A stretch of 64,000 nucleotides of DNA, taken from NCBI GenBank assembly GCA_002633005.1, contig NMRA01000042.1, positions 1,055,038 through 1,119,037 on the forward strand, written 5' to 3'. The notes below the pieces were generated by a model. That model did not search any database and had not been told where the DNA came from. It saw only the letters and a program-made list of their open reading frames with translations. A program made the translations under genes and the position numbers. Positions within the stretch are counted from its first letter, which is position 1; every line of letters starts with the position of its first letter. Shown piece after piece: positions 1 to 23,074 of the stretch. The stretch is from Phoronis australis. Lineage: Eukaryota > Phoronida > Phoronidae.

Positions 1-3000
1 GCGCGTATGTCGTCAGACGGGAGGAACGAGCACCGAGACAAGAAGTGGTCTGAGGAAGTGCAGCTGGCGGTGGTGCATAAGACACACGACGGGGTTCTAC
101 GGGGCGAGGGGGGTTGTGTTAGAGCTGGTTACACGCATGAAACGAGTGTCCTCGATACACCTAAGCTCATTAAGTAGTGAGTTCATAGCTTGAGAAATTT
201 CAGTCAGTGCGCAACTCCGCACCGTATCGTTGCTTAACAAGCTGGGATAAACCAGGCTTGACCAGCTGTAACCATAAAAACACAATAGTATTTTCAAGGG
301 AGGGAGTCATGTCTTCGTCGATGCCGACAGCTTCGCCATGATGCGTTAAGCCACACCCAACGGTAAGTAAGCTATCCTAGCAAAAATCAGTGAGGCACTG
401 GAATAGGTCTTCAGAACGTTCATTGGGATATATTGATATGAGTACTGGGTCTAAGAACATACCATGAATAATACGCTTACATGTATAAGGAAGTCACACA
501 TTTCTAAAGATATGAGGGAATTTTCACCACTCGTCATTCTGAGCGGCTTTTACCAGGATCAAAGAGAGCGCGGCGCCAGAGTTGGATACAGTTGTGATGA
601 CCATATTGTCCGGTGCGAGCAAGACCCAATTACTAAGTGAAATTACCCGACCATAAACTGTAGTAAACATTTCTGCCTGTACACACTGGCGAATTTTCAA
701 AATTCATTAACTAATAATTTTCGTTAAAAACGAACACCATGGCGGTATTCAGCTGGTTTTCCATTTCTAAAAATCGATGAACTAATTAAGCTAAAACAAC
801 AAACATTGGTTACGATTGAAGATAAACGACCGTGGGTATTGACATACTCGACAGTTTTACAAACACTGATTAGAGTTAACAATATCACATAGGTTATTCT
901 TTTAATAATCTTTCAATCTATGGAACAGTTAATGCCCACTCTTCATTTTATGACTGACAAGTTATAATAGTTATGTAGCCAGTGCAACCGAAATTGCGCA
1001 GATTCCAAATCTTCTGTTTGGCTATCACCATATTTGCACTTTTGTATATATTTTTAACTTGAACTAATGGCACGTGTTGTTTAATTTTTGTTTGCTAGGA
1101 AATGTTTAGTGTAAATGTAGCTGTAATATGGAAAGTTCAGGGATGGGTTCACAATTAACTAAGCTAATTACAGTTTCGCTGGCAATCAAAATCTACCACT
1201 GTTTTGGTACTTCAAGTTAAAAAATAAAACGAAAAGGTATCAACCCGTTCCCGGTAAGAAAGAAAACAAGTAGACAGGAATACTAAAAATGAAATAACGA
1301 AAACCGGTATGAAACGTATTTAAAACCGTGATCGTTCCTGACGAGACGGAGCCGGAAGGGTTCCAACCAAACACAGTCGTACGAACAACACTAAAAAATA
1401 CAATGGAGCTGGTTGTCTAGAAACGTAACTAAATGGTCTTGCTTGATGAACAAAACTGTCAAAATGAAAATGAAGCAATGAAATTACGTTTGATTGGAAA
1501 ACTGCAACACTCGATCAAAAAGCAGTCGAGCAGACTGCTGGAACTAATTCACAGTGCAAACTCTCGCGACTAGTCTCGGGGTCGCAACCTCTGAGAGTAC
1601 ATTGGTCACGTGCAGGAATTGGCATTCTTGAGCCACGTCATTGATACAAAGATAAATCAGTCCAATAAATTTTCACAGCTTAATTTTCCACTAAGTGCAA
1701 AATTTGAGCTTTGATTATGGCAAGATTTGTTATCCCGATTTTACTCTAAGTGAATCATGATCTTAGTGGAGAGCATGCAAGATCATTTTAAGCAATGTCC
1801 GGCTTTAACTTACATGTGTTTTAGTGTCACTTGTAAGAAAAAAATGATAGTGGCATTGCGAAAGCATAAATACTCGTTAAGAGATTCGCAACTCCGTGAA
1901 ATCACGCGGCCTTACGCGATACTACGTTTGGAGGACTTCCTGTGTTTTGGTTTCTTGTAGTAACGAAGGTAAACTTTCGTTTTTATTTCGCGCATTTCAA
2001 GCATTTTTTAGTTTTTAACTAACTTGCTTCACGTATGCCAGCAATACAAGTCGGATTTTTGCTACAACACTCCCTGGACTAAGTCGACAAGTTGTTGCTG
2101 ATTCGGCCCAACTCAGTGACAGCATGGATACTGCGACAGTTCAATACAAGAATCGAGGTTTTTGGCTCAATGAAAGGAAAAATCTCTTCATCTGGTTGGA
2201 TTCGCAGTTGTTCACAATGGATTTTAGTTTGAAGTTGAGATTTTGTAGGAATTTTGGCTTGACCTAAATGTAGTAGCTTCTCATTTGTCACTACATGTAC
2301 GTTTACAATGTCAGTGACTTCATAGAACAGCCTAGCCTCGGCTATCCACCTGCTAACAGCTTTTTTTTGTTCTGTAACAAATGGCCTTAAATTTATGTAG
2401 GCTACCATATGTCAGTTGATTCATCTCGATGGTTACTTTCCAAAAATGTCGGTGCTACCTGTTTAGTTTTTTGTTTTTCGTCAAGTAGAAGATTCACACA
2501 ACTACTGCGCTGTGCCAGGATTTATAAGACAAGACAATGACATGCCATCCTGGAATGTTGATTTGGAGTCAATGTTTTGCCAGTAATAAATATATGTCAT
2601 AATAAATATAAATTATTGCACATGATGATCCTGTGCTCACGATTAATGAGATTTCCCTTGTTAAACATTTAAAAAATACACTGGATTGTTTTAAATTTGG
2701 AAACTACTTTTATAAATACGGTGTGCTAATGATAAAGCTATTGGATTTCCTTTATGAATTATCAAGTAAAATAGATCAAGAGGAAATTGTACAATATCAA
2801 GATTTGTAGAGAAACTCTATTTCGGAAAATTTAGTACGCAAAGGGTGCTTTTATATTCCTTTCTCAGAAATGTACACAACACTTTTTATTATGTTTTTTC
2901 CTGTTTGTCTTTGTAAAAATCAATTCGACCGTGTATTTGTGTTGCCAATTTTTCCTTAACAATTGTAAAGTTAGACAGGGCAATCCCAGACCCATGTTAC

Positions 3001-3400
3001 TTACTCATTGGAGCTGGGAAAATAAAAATAAAAAATGTCTATTTTTTGTGTGCTATGCTGACTTTCACTGTCATCAACAGATTTTTCGTTGTTTCGGAAA
3101 AGAAGTCTATTGGTAACAAGAGTAAATTTCACTCGGACAAATTATTTTGTATTAAAAGAAATGGCGGCTCTCTATTCAAAAAAACAAATAGTACAAATGC
3201 TACCACAAGCGCAACTGTGTGTTGTTCAGGCACAAATAGCAAAGACAAATATCCAGGAGGCAATTTCTCTCCTAGATCGCCATCTCATGGCCAGTCGAGA
3301 TTTCTTGACAGTGCTGCAAAATACAGATGGCTTTGTTTATCTATTTTACCATCTCTGCACAAACCTCATGAAGGAATGGGGTGCTGGCTTTCTCTAAGAA
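1..3400. other. Left edge; no gene recognised
   Basis: I find no identifiable gene here. A short open frame at 7-177 (+), 56 codons from an ATG, lies in a GC-richer patch and could be an exon of a gene continuing leftwards, but it has no motif I know. A 109-codon minus frame at 2079-2408 and a plus frame from an ATG at 3161 to 3397 also match nothing I recognise. I searched the plus strand by eye for the missing N-terminal EF-hand exons of the calcyphosin-like gene and did not see them. Confidence 0.4.
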
Positions 3401-3414
3401 ACTAGGCAACATAT

Positions 3415-6285
3415 ATGTCAGAGTGACAAACATGGCGAGTTTACATGTCACGCTTCAGGTGGCTGTAGCACTGTAGACTATTTGATAGTATCGACAAGTC
3501 TCTTTCAACATATTTCAGATTTTAGTGTAGGCACATTTGACGAGTCTGACCATTTTCCTATTGTTCGTAATGTTGCAGGTAATTGTGTGTATGACAGTCG
3601 TTGTAGCGTTAGCCAATCAGCATCGAAATCAAACACTAGACTGGAGTGGGATAGTGGCCGAGTAGCAGAATTCCATGAAGTGTTCTCAAATTGCCTATCA
3701 GAAAGTCTAGATCGAGTAGCTGAACAGATTGCTCGTGGCGACACTAGAAAGTGCAACAGATGGTATCACAAATCTGTATAAACAAACTGCTACATCGATG
3801 GCAATGTTTAAAAATAAACGTACTTATGCTAAAAGGCAGAGCAAACAACCCCCTTGGTGGGACAAAGAATTACATACTGCGAAAAAACTAAAAATCACTA
3901 TTTGAATATTTTTCGGAGAGACTCTTCCCCTGGAAAATTGGCAGTATACAAAGAAAATAAGAAACAATTTCGCATGCAATACAAAGAAAAAGAAAAAGAG
4001 CACCAATCGAAGTTGCTAGAAAATATTTTGGATAGTAGAAATAATCCAAAGCAATTCTGGGCTTTGGTAAAATCAAAATTTAATAGTACTCCGAAGGAAA
4101 CTGCGATAACTCCAGAACGGTGATACACGTATTTTAATTTGTTGTTCAATAAACGGATGGAACCGAACGAAACTATGTCAAATGCGGTCGTAAAACAACA
4201 AGAAAATCATGGCAATTACTGCCAGTGATGCTTGTGACAAAAATTTACCCAGTGATATGAACACTTGTTTCTCATGTGAGGAAATTGACTGCGCTATAAT
4301 GGATCTGCCAAACGGCAAAGCGGCCGGCATTGATCACGTTGTGTTTGAGATGTTGAAGAGTACGAGGGTAGCTATTGTTCCTGTATTGGAACTGCTTTTC
4401 AATGGAATTCTCGCTACAGGTCACTACCCACAGGGCTGGTGTGACGCAATAATTGTTCCTATATTTAAACAGGGTAACACTGAAGATGAGAACAATTATA
4501 GAGGTTTCGTTGTTGTCTGCAGTAGGAAAGCTATTCACCAAACTTTTGAACAACCGGCTTAGGACCTGGGCTGAGGCAAATGACGAACTTCGTGAATCAC
4601 AGGCGGGATTCCGCAAGGGCTATTGCACTCAGGACCAAATGTTTACGCTTCAGGCCATGTGCCAAAAATATATCCCTAAGCCCGGGGGGTCGTTTTTATG
4701 GTGCTTTTGTCGACTTTTCGAAGGCGTTTGACAGAGTTCCCACATGCTACTCTGGTATAGATTACAAAAAATTGGTGTCCATGGTAACGTACTTAAAATC
4801 TTGAAATCCATGTACAGCAAATTACGTTCATGCTGAAGGACCCGAGAAGGGTTAACCGACTTTTTTGACTGTTCTGTCGGCACCAGACAAGGGTGTATGA
4901 TCAGCCCACTATTATTTATCATGTATCTGAACGAATTTATCGAAGTCCTAGATTATGCCCAAAATATTAGAGGGATTTATATCAATGAAGAGGCTCCGCA
5001 TGTCAAATCGCTGTTGTATGCTGATGACATGGTTCTGTATTCGAGCACTCAAATTAATTTGCAAAAAATGTTAAATTGCCTTTATGATTATTGCTCTTCT
5101 TGGGGCATGAGTGTAAATCTGAAAAAAACTAAGATCGTTGTTTTTAGAAATGGCGGGCCACTCAGAGCGTATGAGAAGTGGTATTATGGAAACCAAGTAG
5201 TGGAGGTTGTCTCCCAATATAAATATCTAGAAATATTTTTCACACCAAGATTAGTCTGGTCTAAAGCCACTAAAACTCTGGCACGTCAAGGTAGTAAAGC
5301 TGCTATGTCCATCTCCAAAATTAGAAACCGGTGCACGGAATTACCATTGAGCCTATCACTTGAACTGTTTGATAAAATTGCTGTACCAATTATGTGCTAC
5401 GGCGCGGAAATCTGGGGATTCAAAGAATACGAATGGCTTGAAAATGTTTATGTTAAATTCTGTAAAATTGCTCTTGGAGTTGGAAACTCTTGCTCAAACG
5501 CAGCTGTATTGGGTGAATGTGGAATTTATCCGCTCTATGCAAAGTATTGTCACGTGTGTAAAATATTGGCTAAAGTTATTGAAAATGCCACCTACTAGAT
5601 ACGCTAAAGCGGCTTATGACATGTTAGTTGATTTAGATAGGAATGGAAGAAATACTTGGGTATCTTCTATTAGACAATTGCTATCAAAATACGGTTTTTA
5701 TCAAATTTGGTTGAATCAAGGTGTCACGTGCGTAGTCTCGTTTTTAAGTTTCTTCGCGCAAAGAGTTAATGACTGTTATGAGCAAGGTTGGCGATCAGAA
5801 ATTGAGCATAATGCAAAACTTAAATTCTACTCTAACTTTAAGACTCTGTACTGTTTTGAACCATATCTTAAGTTACCGCTACACAATAGTCTTATTCAAG
5901 CGTTTACTCGTTTACGTTGCTCCAACCACAGACTACAAGTGGAAGTGGGTAGACACGAGAAAGTGGAATATTACAATAGATTATGTATGGCTTGCAATGA
6001 TGGTCTTGTAGAGGATGAATACCATTTCCTGTTGGTTTGCAAGGGATATTGTGAACTTAGGTCACGTTTTATGAAGGAAGTTCAATGGAGGCATCCAACT
6101 CAAGAATCCTGTATACGTCTGCTCGCTAATCCAGATATATCTGTTGTTAAATATGTGTATTTTGTCCTTAAAAGACGAGAACAACTCTTAAATGGGTTGA
6201 CTGCTTGAGCAAATGTGCCTGATTAATTGTTTTGTTTATTGTACTTTGGGTCAGAGGCCTTCAATACAAATACAAATAAACTACA
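3415..6285 (+). mobile_element. Decayed, 5'-truncated APE-type non-LTR retrotransposon (LINE)
   Basis: The fragment starts within the apurinic-type endonuclease: a GGCSTVDYLI stretch near 3455-3490 is followed by SDHFPI at about 3545. A linker follows, then a reverse transcriptase from about 4209 with GKAAGID, a frameshift near 4510, QAGFRKG near 4600, a further frame change near 4690, FVDFSKAFDRVP near 4705-4745, and the catalytic YADDMVLYS at about 5017-5043. The C-terminal part runs to a stop at 6206-6208 and includes a CxxC-x9-H-x4-C knuckle near 5987-6040. An A-rich tail with repeated 'aatac' lies at about 6257-6280. At least three frame breaks make it inactive. The layout fits the Jockey/CR1-like groups, but I cannot place the clade by eye. 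Confidence 0.9.
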
Positions 6286-7245
6286 ACATATATGTAAAAT
6301 ATCGGATAACCACTAGAAACACAGCTGATATAACACCTATCAACAAATTTAAGCATTCATTCTTTCACTCTCGTGTTTACTGATACCGAATATTGTGTTG
6401 TTTTCCTTGTTTCAGTAGGTGGTTTTATTTCATGTTATAATTCATTTTTTTTTCTACAGGCAAAATTACGACACTTAAAACTGCTTTCCCTTCACTGTGT
6501 ATGAAGTACAAAACCTTAAAAAACCTATCTTTATAATCATAATTATGTTTAAAAGTTGTGTTCGAATGTACTTTTGGGCTATTGCAATAGTGACAACTAG
6601 TTTTTGGCACTCAGGTTTTGCAAATGATATGTCAATGTCAGCCTATGGTCCTTCTCCCTGGAACAAAGCTGTGTGAATTACACAAATATTTATCATTAAA
6701 TATTGTTACAAATTCATTTTTGTCGGTTAACACTTGTGCTCATGTTAATGAGTTGATTTGTACGTTACTGAATTTAAGCAAATACTAATACTACTTGCAG
6801 TAAAAATATCATCTGATGCGGGAAATCACTTATCTGGAGACGTTTCTGGCACTAATAACTAAAAACGTTGACTGAATTATCCTGTGAATGTTTTAAATGA
6901 CAATATACGTGTTTTATTTTTACAAGTCTTAAAAAATGCAAAAAATGAAACAGCTTGACTATTTACTTAACCAGATCTTCAAACACGGGACGGTCGGGTT
7001 CAACATTCGTAACCGGAAGTTTTGTTTCCTCCGTCCGCAGCGCCCTCTCATCACTAGTCCTTTGGGGCCGCAACATGCTCAAAGCGCTCAGGCGAGAGTT
7101 GGCAGTCACTATCTATAGTCTATGGTGAAAGAGTGCAGTTTTATAGTTGTTCTGAACATAAAGCTCTAACTCTCCAATCAAAACCTCAAGGAAAACCCTT
7201 TTAAAATCACGTGGCATTGACCCTTAAACTTGTTTGACATTGCAG
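6286..7245. other. Spacer and presumed intron before the first visible calcyphosin-like exon
   Basis: No coding sequence or RNA gene is seen between the retrotransposon tail and the splice acceptor at 7241-7245. It is presumed to be intron, because the exon that follows begins in the middle of the conserved protein. Confidence 0.4.
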
Positions 7246-18392
<11,147 letters not shown>

Positions 18393-18589
18393 ACGACCTC
18401 GGTCCTCAGAATTGACAGGTAACTAAAGGCTAGTTGTGAAGTGCGGGAATCCTTTTAGATTCGTGACAACACAAAAAGCATGAATTCCCTGTCAACAACA
18501 TCATGTTCTCGCCGTATGAATGTAAGTTTCCAAACAGTGGCTAGCAGTTGCTGCTTTTTGCTTCCGCAGGTCTATCGGAAATTGGGAAA

Positions 18590-18990
18590 GTGTATTCTTG
18601 TGAAAGTGCTGGTGGATGACGACGACTTTCAACCGCTGTGCCCCTTAGTGGCAATTTTTTTTAGATTTTCCTATGTATCTTCAAAGTCCTCTCACAGATA
18701 TTCATGAAAGTTTGCAAATACATTTCTATTGTCGATTTTGAGTCTATCACTCTACCGTCAAACTGCTCAAAGGATCATTGTGAAAATTGGCCTATGGGTT
18801 CCCACTGAAAAGAGCCCTACTGACGATATTTTTAACGGTCTGGGGACTGTGGCTCAATTCTTTTGTGGATCTTCATAAAATTTGGTAGGTTTTCCTGTTG
18901 ATGTTGGTTTGCGTTGCATTCGTCTCAACATCTGCCAAGCTTATTGACGGATGTTCACAAATAAGTTGCGTCATGAAGACAACAGCACCT
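18590..18990. repeat. Divergent ~150-bp monomers, left flank of the array
   Basis: Two to three degenerate monomers of the family at 19161-20890 are recognised by repeated 'tcttcataaaatttggtagg', 'gactgtggc' and 'ccttagtggcaattt'. They begin about 200 bp after the CAPSL-like stop codon. Confidence 0.7.
18638..18654 (-). promoter_or_regulatory. CTCF-like motif, minus orientation
   Basis: GTGCCCCTTAGTGGCAA fits 15 of 17 positions of SYGCCMYCTRSTGGYCR, the reverse complement of the vertebrate CTCF core as I recall it. It lies in the left flank of the array. Confidence 0.3.
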
Positions 18991-19490
18991 GCAGCACTCT
19001 CTTCCCCAAGCCTAAAGGTAGCGCTGATCGATTTAGCCATCTCGCTGGTTCCCTGCGAGTAGAGATGAACTGCAGGTACGCGCTTTAAGACTGGTTGATG
19101 TAACCTCGGCAGTCATTGGTTACAACAAAGTGAGAAAATTTCGGACTATGAACGATTTTTATGTGCCCACATATTTATATGGTGACGCTTTATGCCGCAA
19201 TCTCCGTTCCTCCGGGCGGCGTCCTTCCGGCGTCCGGCGTCCGCTGCTCTAACTCCAAAACCGTATGTTCATGAAAATTTGCACATGTATTCCTTTCATG
19301 GATGGGACTGCATGAGCGAACTTTCGAACAGATCCAACTACCGGTGCGCCCACCAGTGGCAATTTTAGTTTTTTATGCTTACCTCTATATCTTCAAAGGT
19401 CTTTAGCGTATTTCCATAATATTTGGCATGTAGGCATCTGTTAGTGAGATGATGCTATCCTTCCGTTTTCCGATAGATTCGACGTAATTT

Positions 19491-19507
19491 GCGCCACCTA
19501 GTGGCCA
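19491..19507 (-). promoter_or_regulatory. CTCF-like motif, full consensus match
   Basis: GCGCCACCTAGTGGCCA matches all 17 positions of SYGCCMYCTRSTGGYCR. It lies inside a tandem monomer. Occupancy is unknown. Confidence 0.45.
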
Positions 19508-19651
19508 TTTTTACTGTTTTCGATTCTGTTCTAAGGCGTCCACCCCTCTATCAACCAAACCGTTCTAAGGATGATTGTGGAAATTGGCATGTATGTTCTT
19601 ACTATGAAAAAGACGGCTGACGATGATTTTCCGACGATATCGACGACTGTG

Positions 19652-19668
19652 GCGCCTCCTAGTGGCAG
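19652..19668 (-). promoter_or_regulatory. CTCF-like motif
   Basis: GCGCCTCCTAGTGGCAG fits 15 of 17 positions, with T at the M position. It is the third box type of the trimer. Confidence 0.35.
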
Positions 19669-20060
19669 CTTTGTTTTTTTGTGCCTATGACTGTATCTCC
19701 TAAACAGTCTGCAGGATCTTTGCTAAAATTAGTAAGTGCATTTATATGATGTTGATAAGGAGGACGACGACTGTCGGACGGATTTGACTACTGGTGTGCC
19801 TCCTGGTAACCTCTGTATCTTCAAAGGTCCTCAACGTAATTTCAAAAAATTTAGCGTACAGGTTTCTGTTAGTGTGGTGACGCTATCTTTCCGTTTTCAG
19901 ATGGATTCCAGTGTCCATTTTTACGGTTTTCGAGTCTGTTTTTGGCGTCCAACACTCTTTCAATGAAATCGCTTTCAGGATAGATCTGAAAATTGGCATG
20001 TATGTTTTTACCATAAAGTGGACGGCTGACGATGATTATCCGATGACTTCAGCTACTGTG

Positions 20061-20077
20061 GCGCCTCCTAGTGGCAG
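20061..20077 (-). promoter_or_regulatory. CTCF-like motif
   Basis: The 17 bases are identical to the box at 19652, one higher-order repeat unit further on. Confidence 0.35.
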
Positions 20078-20209
20078 TGTTGTTTTTTTTGCGCCCATGG
20101 CTGTATCTTTTAAACGGTTTGCAGGATCTTTACTAAATTTATCAACGAGTGTATTTATATGATGTTAACAAAGACCAACGACGACTTTCGGGCGGATCTG
20201 ACTACTGAT

Positions 20210-20226
20210 GTGCCTCCTGGTGGCAA
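20210..20226 (-). promoter_or_regulatory. CTCF-like motif
   Basis: GTGCCTCCTGGTGGCAA fits 15 of 17 positions and has the CTGGTGG form common in vertebrate sites. Confidence 0.35.
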
Positions 20227-20360
20227 TTTTAGATTTTACGTTTACCACTGTATCTTCAAGGGTCCACAACGGATTTACGGATTTTCCTAAAATTTTGAAT
20301 ACAGGCATCTATTGGTGAGATGACGCTATCCTCCCGTTTTTGGATGGAATTGATTATTTT

Positions 20361-20377
20361 TCGCCACCTAGTGGCCA
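20361..20377 (-). promoter_or_regulatory. CTCF-like motif
   Basis: TCGCCACCTAGTGGCCA has one mismatch, at the outermost base. It is equivalent to the box at 19491. Confidence 0.4.
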
Positions 20378-20655
20378 TTTTTGCTGTTTTCGAGTCTGTT
20401 TTTGGGCGTCTACTCCGCTATCAACCAAATCATTCTAAGGATGGTTTTGAAAATTGGCGTTTATGTTCTCTGTGTGAAGTGGTTGGTTGACGATGACGAC
20501 TTTGACTACTGTGGCGTCTCCAATGATAGTTTTCGTTTTGCGCCCATAGGTGTATCTCCTAAGCCCACTGCTGGATCTTTATTATATTTAGTAAGTGTAT
20601 TTATATGAATCTATCAACAGACAATGACGACTTTCAGGCGGATCCAATTAACACT

Positions 20656-20672
20656 GTGCCCCCTAGTGGCAA
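20656..20672 (-). promoter_or_regulatory. CTCF-like motif
   Basis: GTGCCCCCTAGTGGCAA has a perfect 12-base core and a single flank mismatch. Confidence 0.4.
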
Positions 20673-20799
20673 TTTCATTTTATTCTGTTTTCCTTTGTTT
20701 CTCTGAAGTTCCGTGACAGATTTCTATGAAATTTGGTGAATAGCTTTCTATTAAAGAAGCTATGACATGTTCCCATTTTCGGATGGATTGTACGTTTTT

Positions 20800-20816
20800 G
20801 CGCCATCTAATGGCCA
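20800..20816 (-). promoter_or_regulatory. CTCF-like motif
   Basis: GCGCCATCTAATGGCCA has one mismatch (A for S in the core). Confidence 0.3.
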
Positions 20817-21366
20817 AATAAACAACCCTCAAAGCACACCGTTTGCGATGCATTCGTGAGTGCATTTCAACGCTCCGCGTTGCTCTTGTTAGCCTTGTCA
20901 TGCAAGTGGCGTAGCAGCAACTATTTCGTTTTTGCAGTAATGTTTAATAGCCGCGTGCTTGAAGCACATATACGTACATGTACATGTATGTATACAATAA
21001 ACACATAGCTGACGATTTAACTGGTGTGTTATTCATACTGCATGAATACAGGACATACATGTAAACGTAAACAAAAGTCAGCGACGGTAGAAAGATGCAC
21101 TCCGAAAAGAGCGCAACCACAATTTTCTGGGATTCAAATTTCTTGAACATGAATTTTAAGCACCGGTTTGTCCTACAACGGGCCACAATTACACTAAGTC
21201 TTCCTTCGTCAGTCATGCCAGTTTGTTTGCGTAAAGCGCTACCTGTTGAGAAATCGACCAACCAATCAGAAACGCCGGTGTAAAAAAATTTCCCGAGGAA
21301 AATTAAGTGATACCTGCGTGCTGGCTACCACCTAGCGGCAAGCTGGGAACCAGTGAGTTTAGCCAT

Positions 21367-22270
21367 TTGAGGCTTGGTTATGGGAAATAAAATGTGTCAG
21401 AATTCTGACGCATTTTACGGCAATCGCCGAAATATCACAAATAGTATAATTTTCAAGTTGTCTGCAGTTTGATATAGAAATGAAAACTCACGGTATACTG
21501 CAGCAAGTTGGGTCTAAATTATTGCAAAAACGAAAACAGATTGATTCTATTATACTATTAATAAAAAAGAATTGAAAATAAGTATTTGAACAGCCTCTGT
21601 TTCAAACAATAGCCAAAACAATGACTTCTGCTTCATGAATGGCAGTAACAACGCATGTGGTCAAGGCAGCGGCCAGTCATTGCGTAGAAGGTAATTACCA
21701 GAACCAAGCATCAAATGGCAAAACCGATCAACGCCATGTTGAGGTTTGGGGACGAGGCTGCACCAGCAGCATCTCCGACGGATCATAGCCAACGCTGCGC
21801 TGCCTAGTGGCATTTTTTATTATTTCTACGTTTTTTTCTTTATTGTACGTTCCCCTATCCGTCAAACCGCTTAAGGAATCATAGTGAGGGGTAGCGGGTG
21901 TGTTCCTGTTGAGGAGATAATTGTTAATGTTTTATGTTCCCTAGAGGCGGCTATGTTTAGGTTATTTGTAGTGTTCCCTCCACTGGGTATGATCTTCCCT
22001 TGTATGTGTTGTACAGATGCACACGTTGGGCGCCTATCAACGCACTATATTGCTCTTGCTAGAAGTTAAAAAGGCTTCAGAACCCGCCATTAAAATTTAA
22101 CGGTCTCTGTAACTACTTTTAATGCGTCTACACACACATTTACTTATGTTCCTACCGAAGAGAACAAAGTTGATGCTGTTTTGGAAAGAGTCGGAATTTT
22201 GTGAATAGTAAGGTTTTTTGAAGCATGCCTAAATATCTACCTAGTTCCTCAATCGTTACGAAATGAGCTT
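21367..22270. other. Spacer with a degenerate monomer fragment
   Basis: No gene is seen. A CTGCCTAGTGGCA box near 21793 and a 'cctatccgtcaaaccgcttaaggaatcat' type stretch show that the monomer family continues in decayed form. Confidence 0.5.
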
Positions 22271-22271
22271 C

Positions 22272-22505
22272 TGTGAAAGAGACGACGCATGCTCGCACCC
22301 AGCCTAAAAAGTGGGGGCTAGAATTTTTGAGAATGTGGACCCTTTACTACAAAAATAAAAACGATTCACGGGGTACGACCAGAGCTATGAGTTGTGCATT
22401 AGCCGTCCTGCCTTTTTAGTGGGCTTTTGTCTCGTTTTCTACGTTTGTCGGAGTTTTTGTTTCTCTGAGGCGGACCTTTTTGCCCACTTCGCCAAATAGG
22501 CTGGA
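22272..22505. repeat. Dispersed repeat copy 2
   Basis: It is the inverted counterpart of about 7955-8165, running from 'gcacccagcctaaaaagtgg' to 'tttgcccacttcgccaaat'. Confidence 0.75.
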
Positions 22506-22539
22506 ACGAGTCACCCTAGTTGCGCACATGCGACGCCAC

Positions 22540-23070
22540 CGGCTCAATTTTAGATGGATTTGACTTACTAGTGGTCATTTAATTACTTTCCTGTTTTGGC
22601 TTCAGCCACCATATATTTGCCAAAAAGCGTGACAAATCATTCTGAAAGTTAGTTTACTTTCCCTTGCTGAGGACAGTACGGCTGACATTATTCTTTAACA
22701 GATCCATAGTGGCGTCCCGTGGTGGCAATTTCAGCTTTCATTGACTCCGTCATAATATCTTTGATCATGGATCTTCATAAAGAGATAGCACAGCTGAAGA
22801 TAATTTTTAGACAGATCTGACTACTGTGGTGCTCCCTGGTGGAAATTTGCGTTTTCTTCGCCACTGCCTCAATAACTATTAAGTCTTCTGATAGTTCTTC
22901 ATGAAATTTGGAGTATGCATTCTATTTAGGAAAGCATGGCTGTTTTGATTTTTGGATTGATGGGACTATTGTGACTCCCCAAAGTGGCAATTTGCCATTG
23001 CGTCTGTCATAATATCTACGGAATTCTTCGATGAGCCATCATGAAATTTGAACTACTTGTTCTTAAAGTC
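22540..23070. repeat. Decayed monomers, right flank of the array
   Basis: Three or four degenerate monomers are present, with boxes near 22566, 22711, 22835 and 22976 (for example CTCCCTGGTGG) and 'atcttcatgaaatttgg' words. Their CTCF-like match is weaker than in 19161-20890. Confidence 0.65.
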
Positions 23071-23074
23071 TGGT

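Larger units (their letters stand above)
19161..20890. repeat. Tandem array of ~150-bp monomers in ~440-bp trimers
   Basis: At least eleven divergent monomers are present. Each has a GCGCC(A/T)CCTAGTGGC-type box, then 'tgtatctcctaaa' or a variant, 'gatcttcataaaattt' or a variant, a 'gcatgtatgtt' region and 'gacggctgacgatga'. Three box types (ending CAATTT, CCATTT and CAGTTT) alternate, giving a higher-order period of about 410-450 bases (boxes near 19350, 19491, 19652, 19798, 19909, 20061, 20210, 20361, 20512, 20656 and 20800). The frames that read through it have no conserved protein features. The left edge includes a 'gtccggcgtccg' GC-rich patch. Confidence 0.85.
19041..21357 (+). mobile_element. 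9-bp-TSD TIR element interrupted by the tandem array
   Basis: The left terminus CTCGCTGGTTCCCTGCG starts at 19041 and the right terminus (GGGAACCAGTGAG) ends at 21357. Both are flanked by a perfect 9-bp duplication TTTAGCCAT (19032-19040 and 21358-21366). Relative to the intact copy at 13324-13911, the body is continuous up to 'acgattttta' (19161) and resumes at 'agccttgtca' (20891). The 1.7 kb between is therefore a later insertion or cargo, and a possible TTA duplication sits at its edges. Confidence 0.85.

Noticed and set aside
2079-2408. 109-codon minus-strand frame as a gene
   Set aside because: No motif, splice context or second copy. Length alone is possible by chance in this composition.
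3089-3397. Plus frame from an ATG at 3161 as the N-terminus of the LINE or a host exon
   Set aside because: It does not show endonuclease motifs, is not in frame with the LINE and has no clear splice signals. Left unassigned.
19736-20608. Several overlapping open frames through the tandem array (for example 19736-19966, 19911-20162, 20381-20608)
   Set aside because: They follow the repeat monomers, change frame between copies and show no conserved residues. The DNA motif, not a protein, is what is conserved.
20820-20890. Helitron-type 3' end (hairpin AACGC-TCC-GCGTT near the right edge of the array)
   Set aside because: There is no CTRR after the hairpin, no TC start at the left edge, and the insertion is not between A and T.
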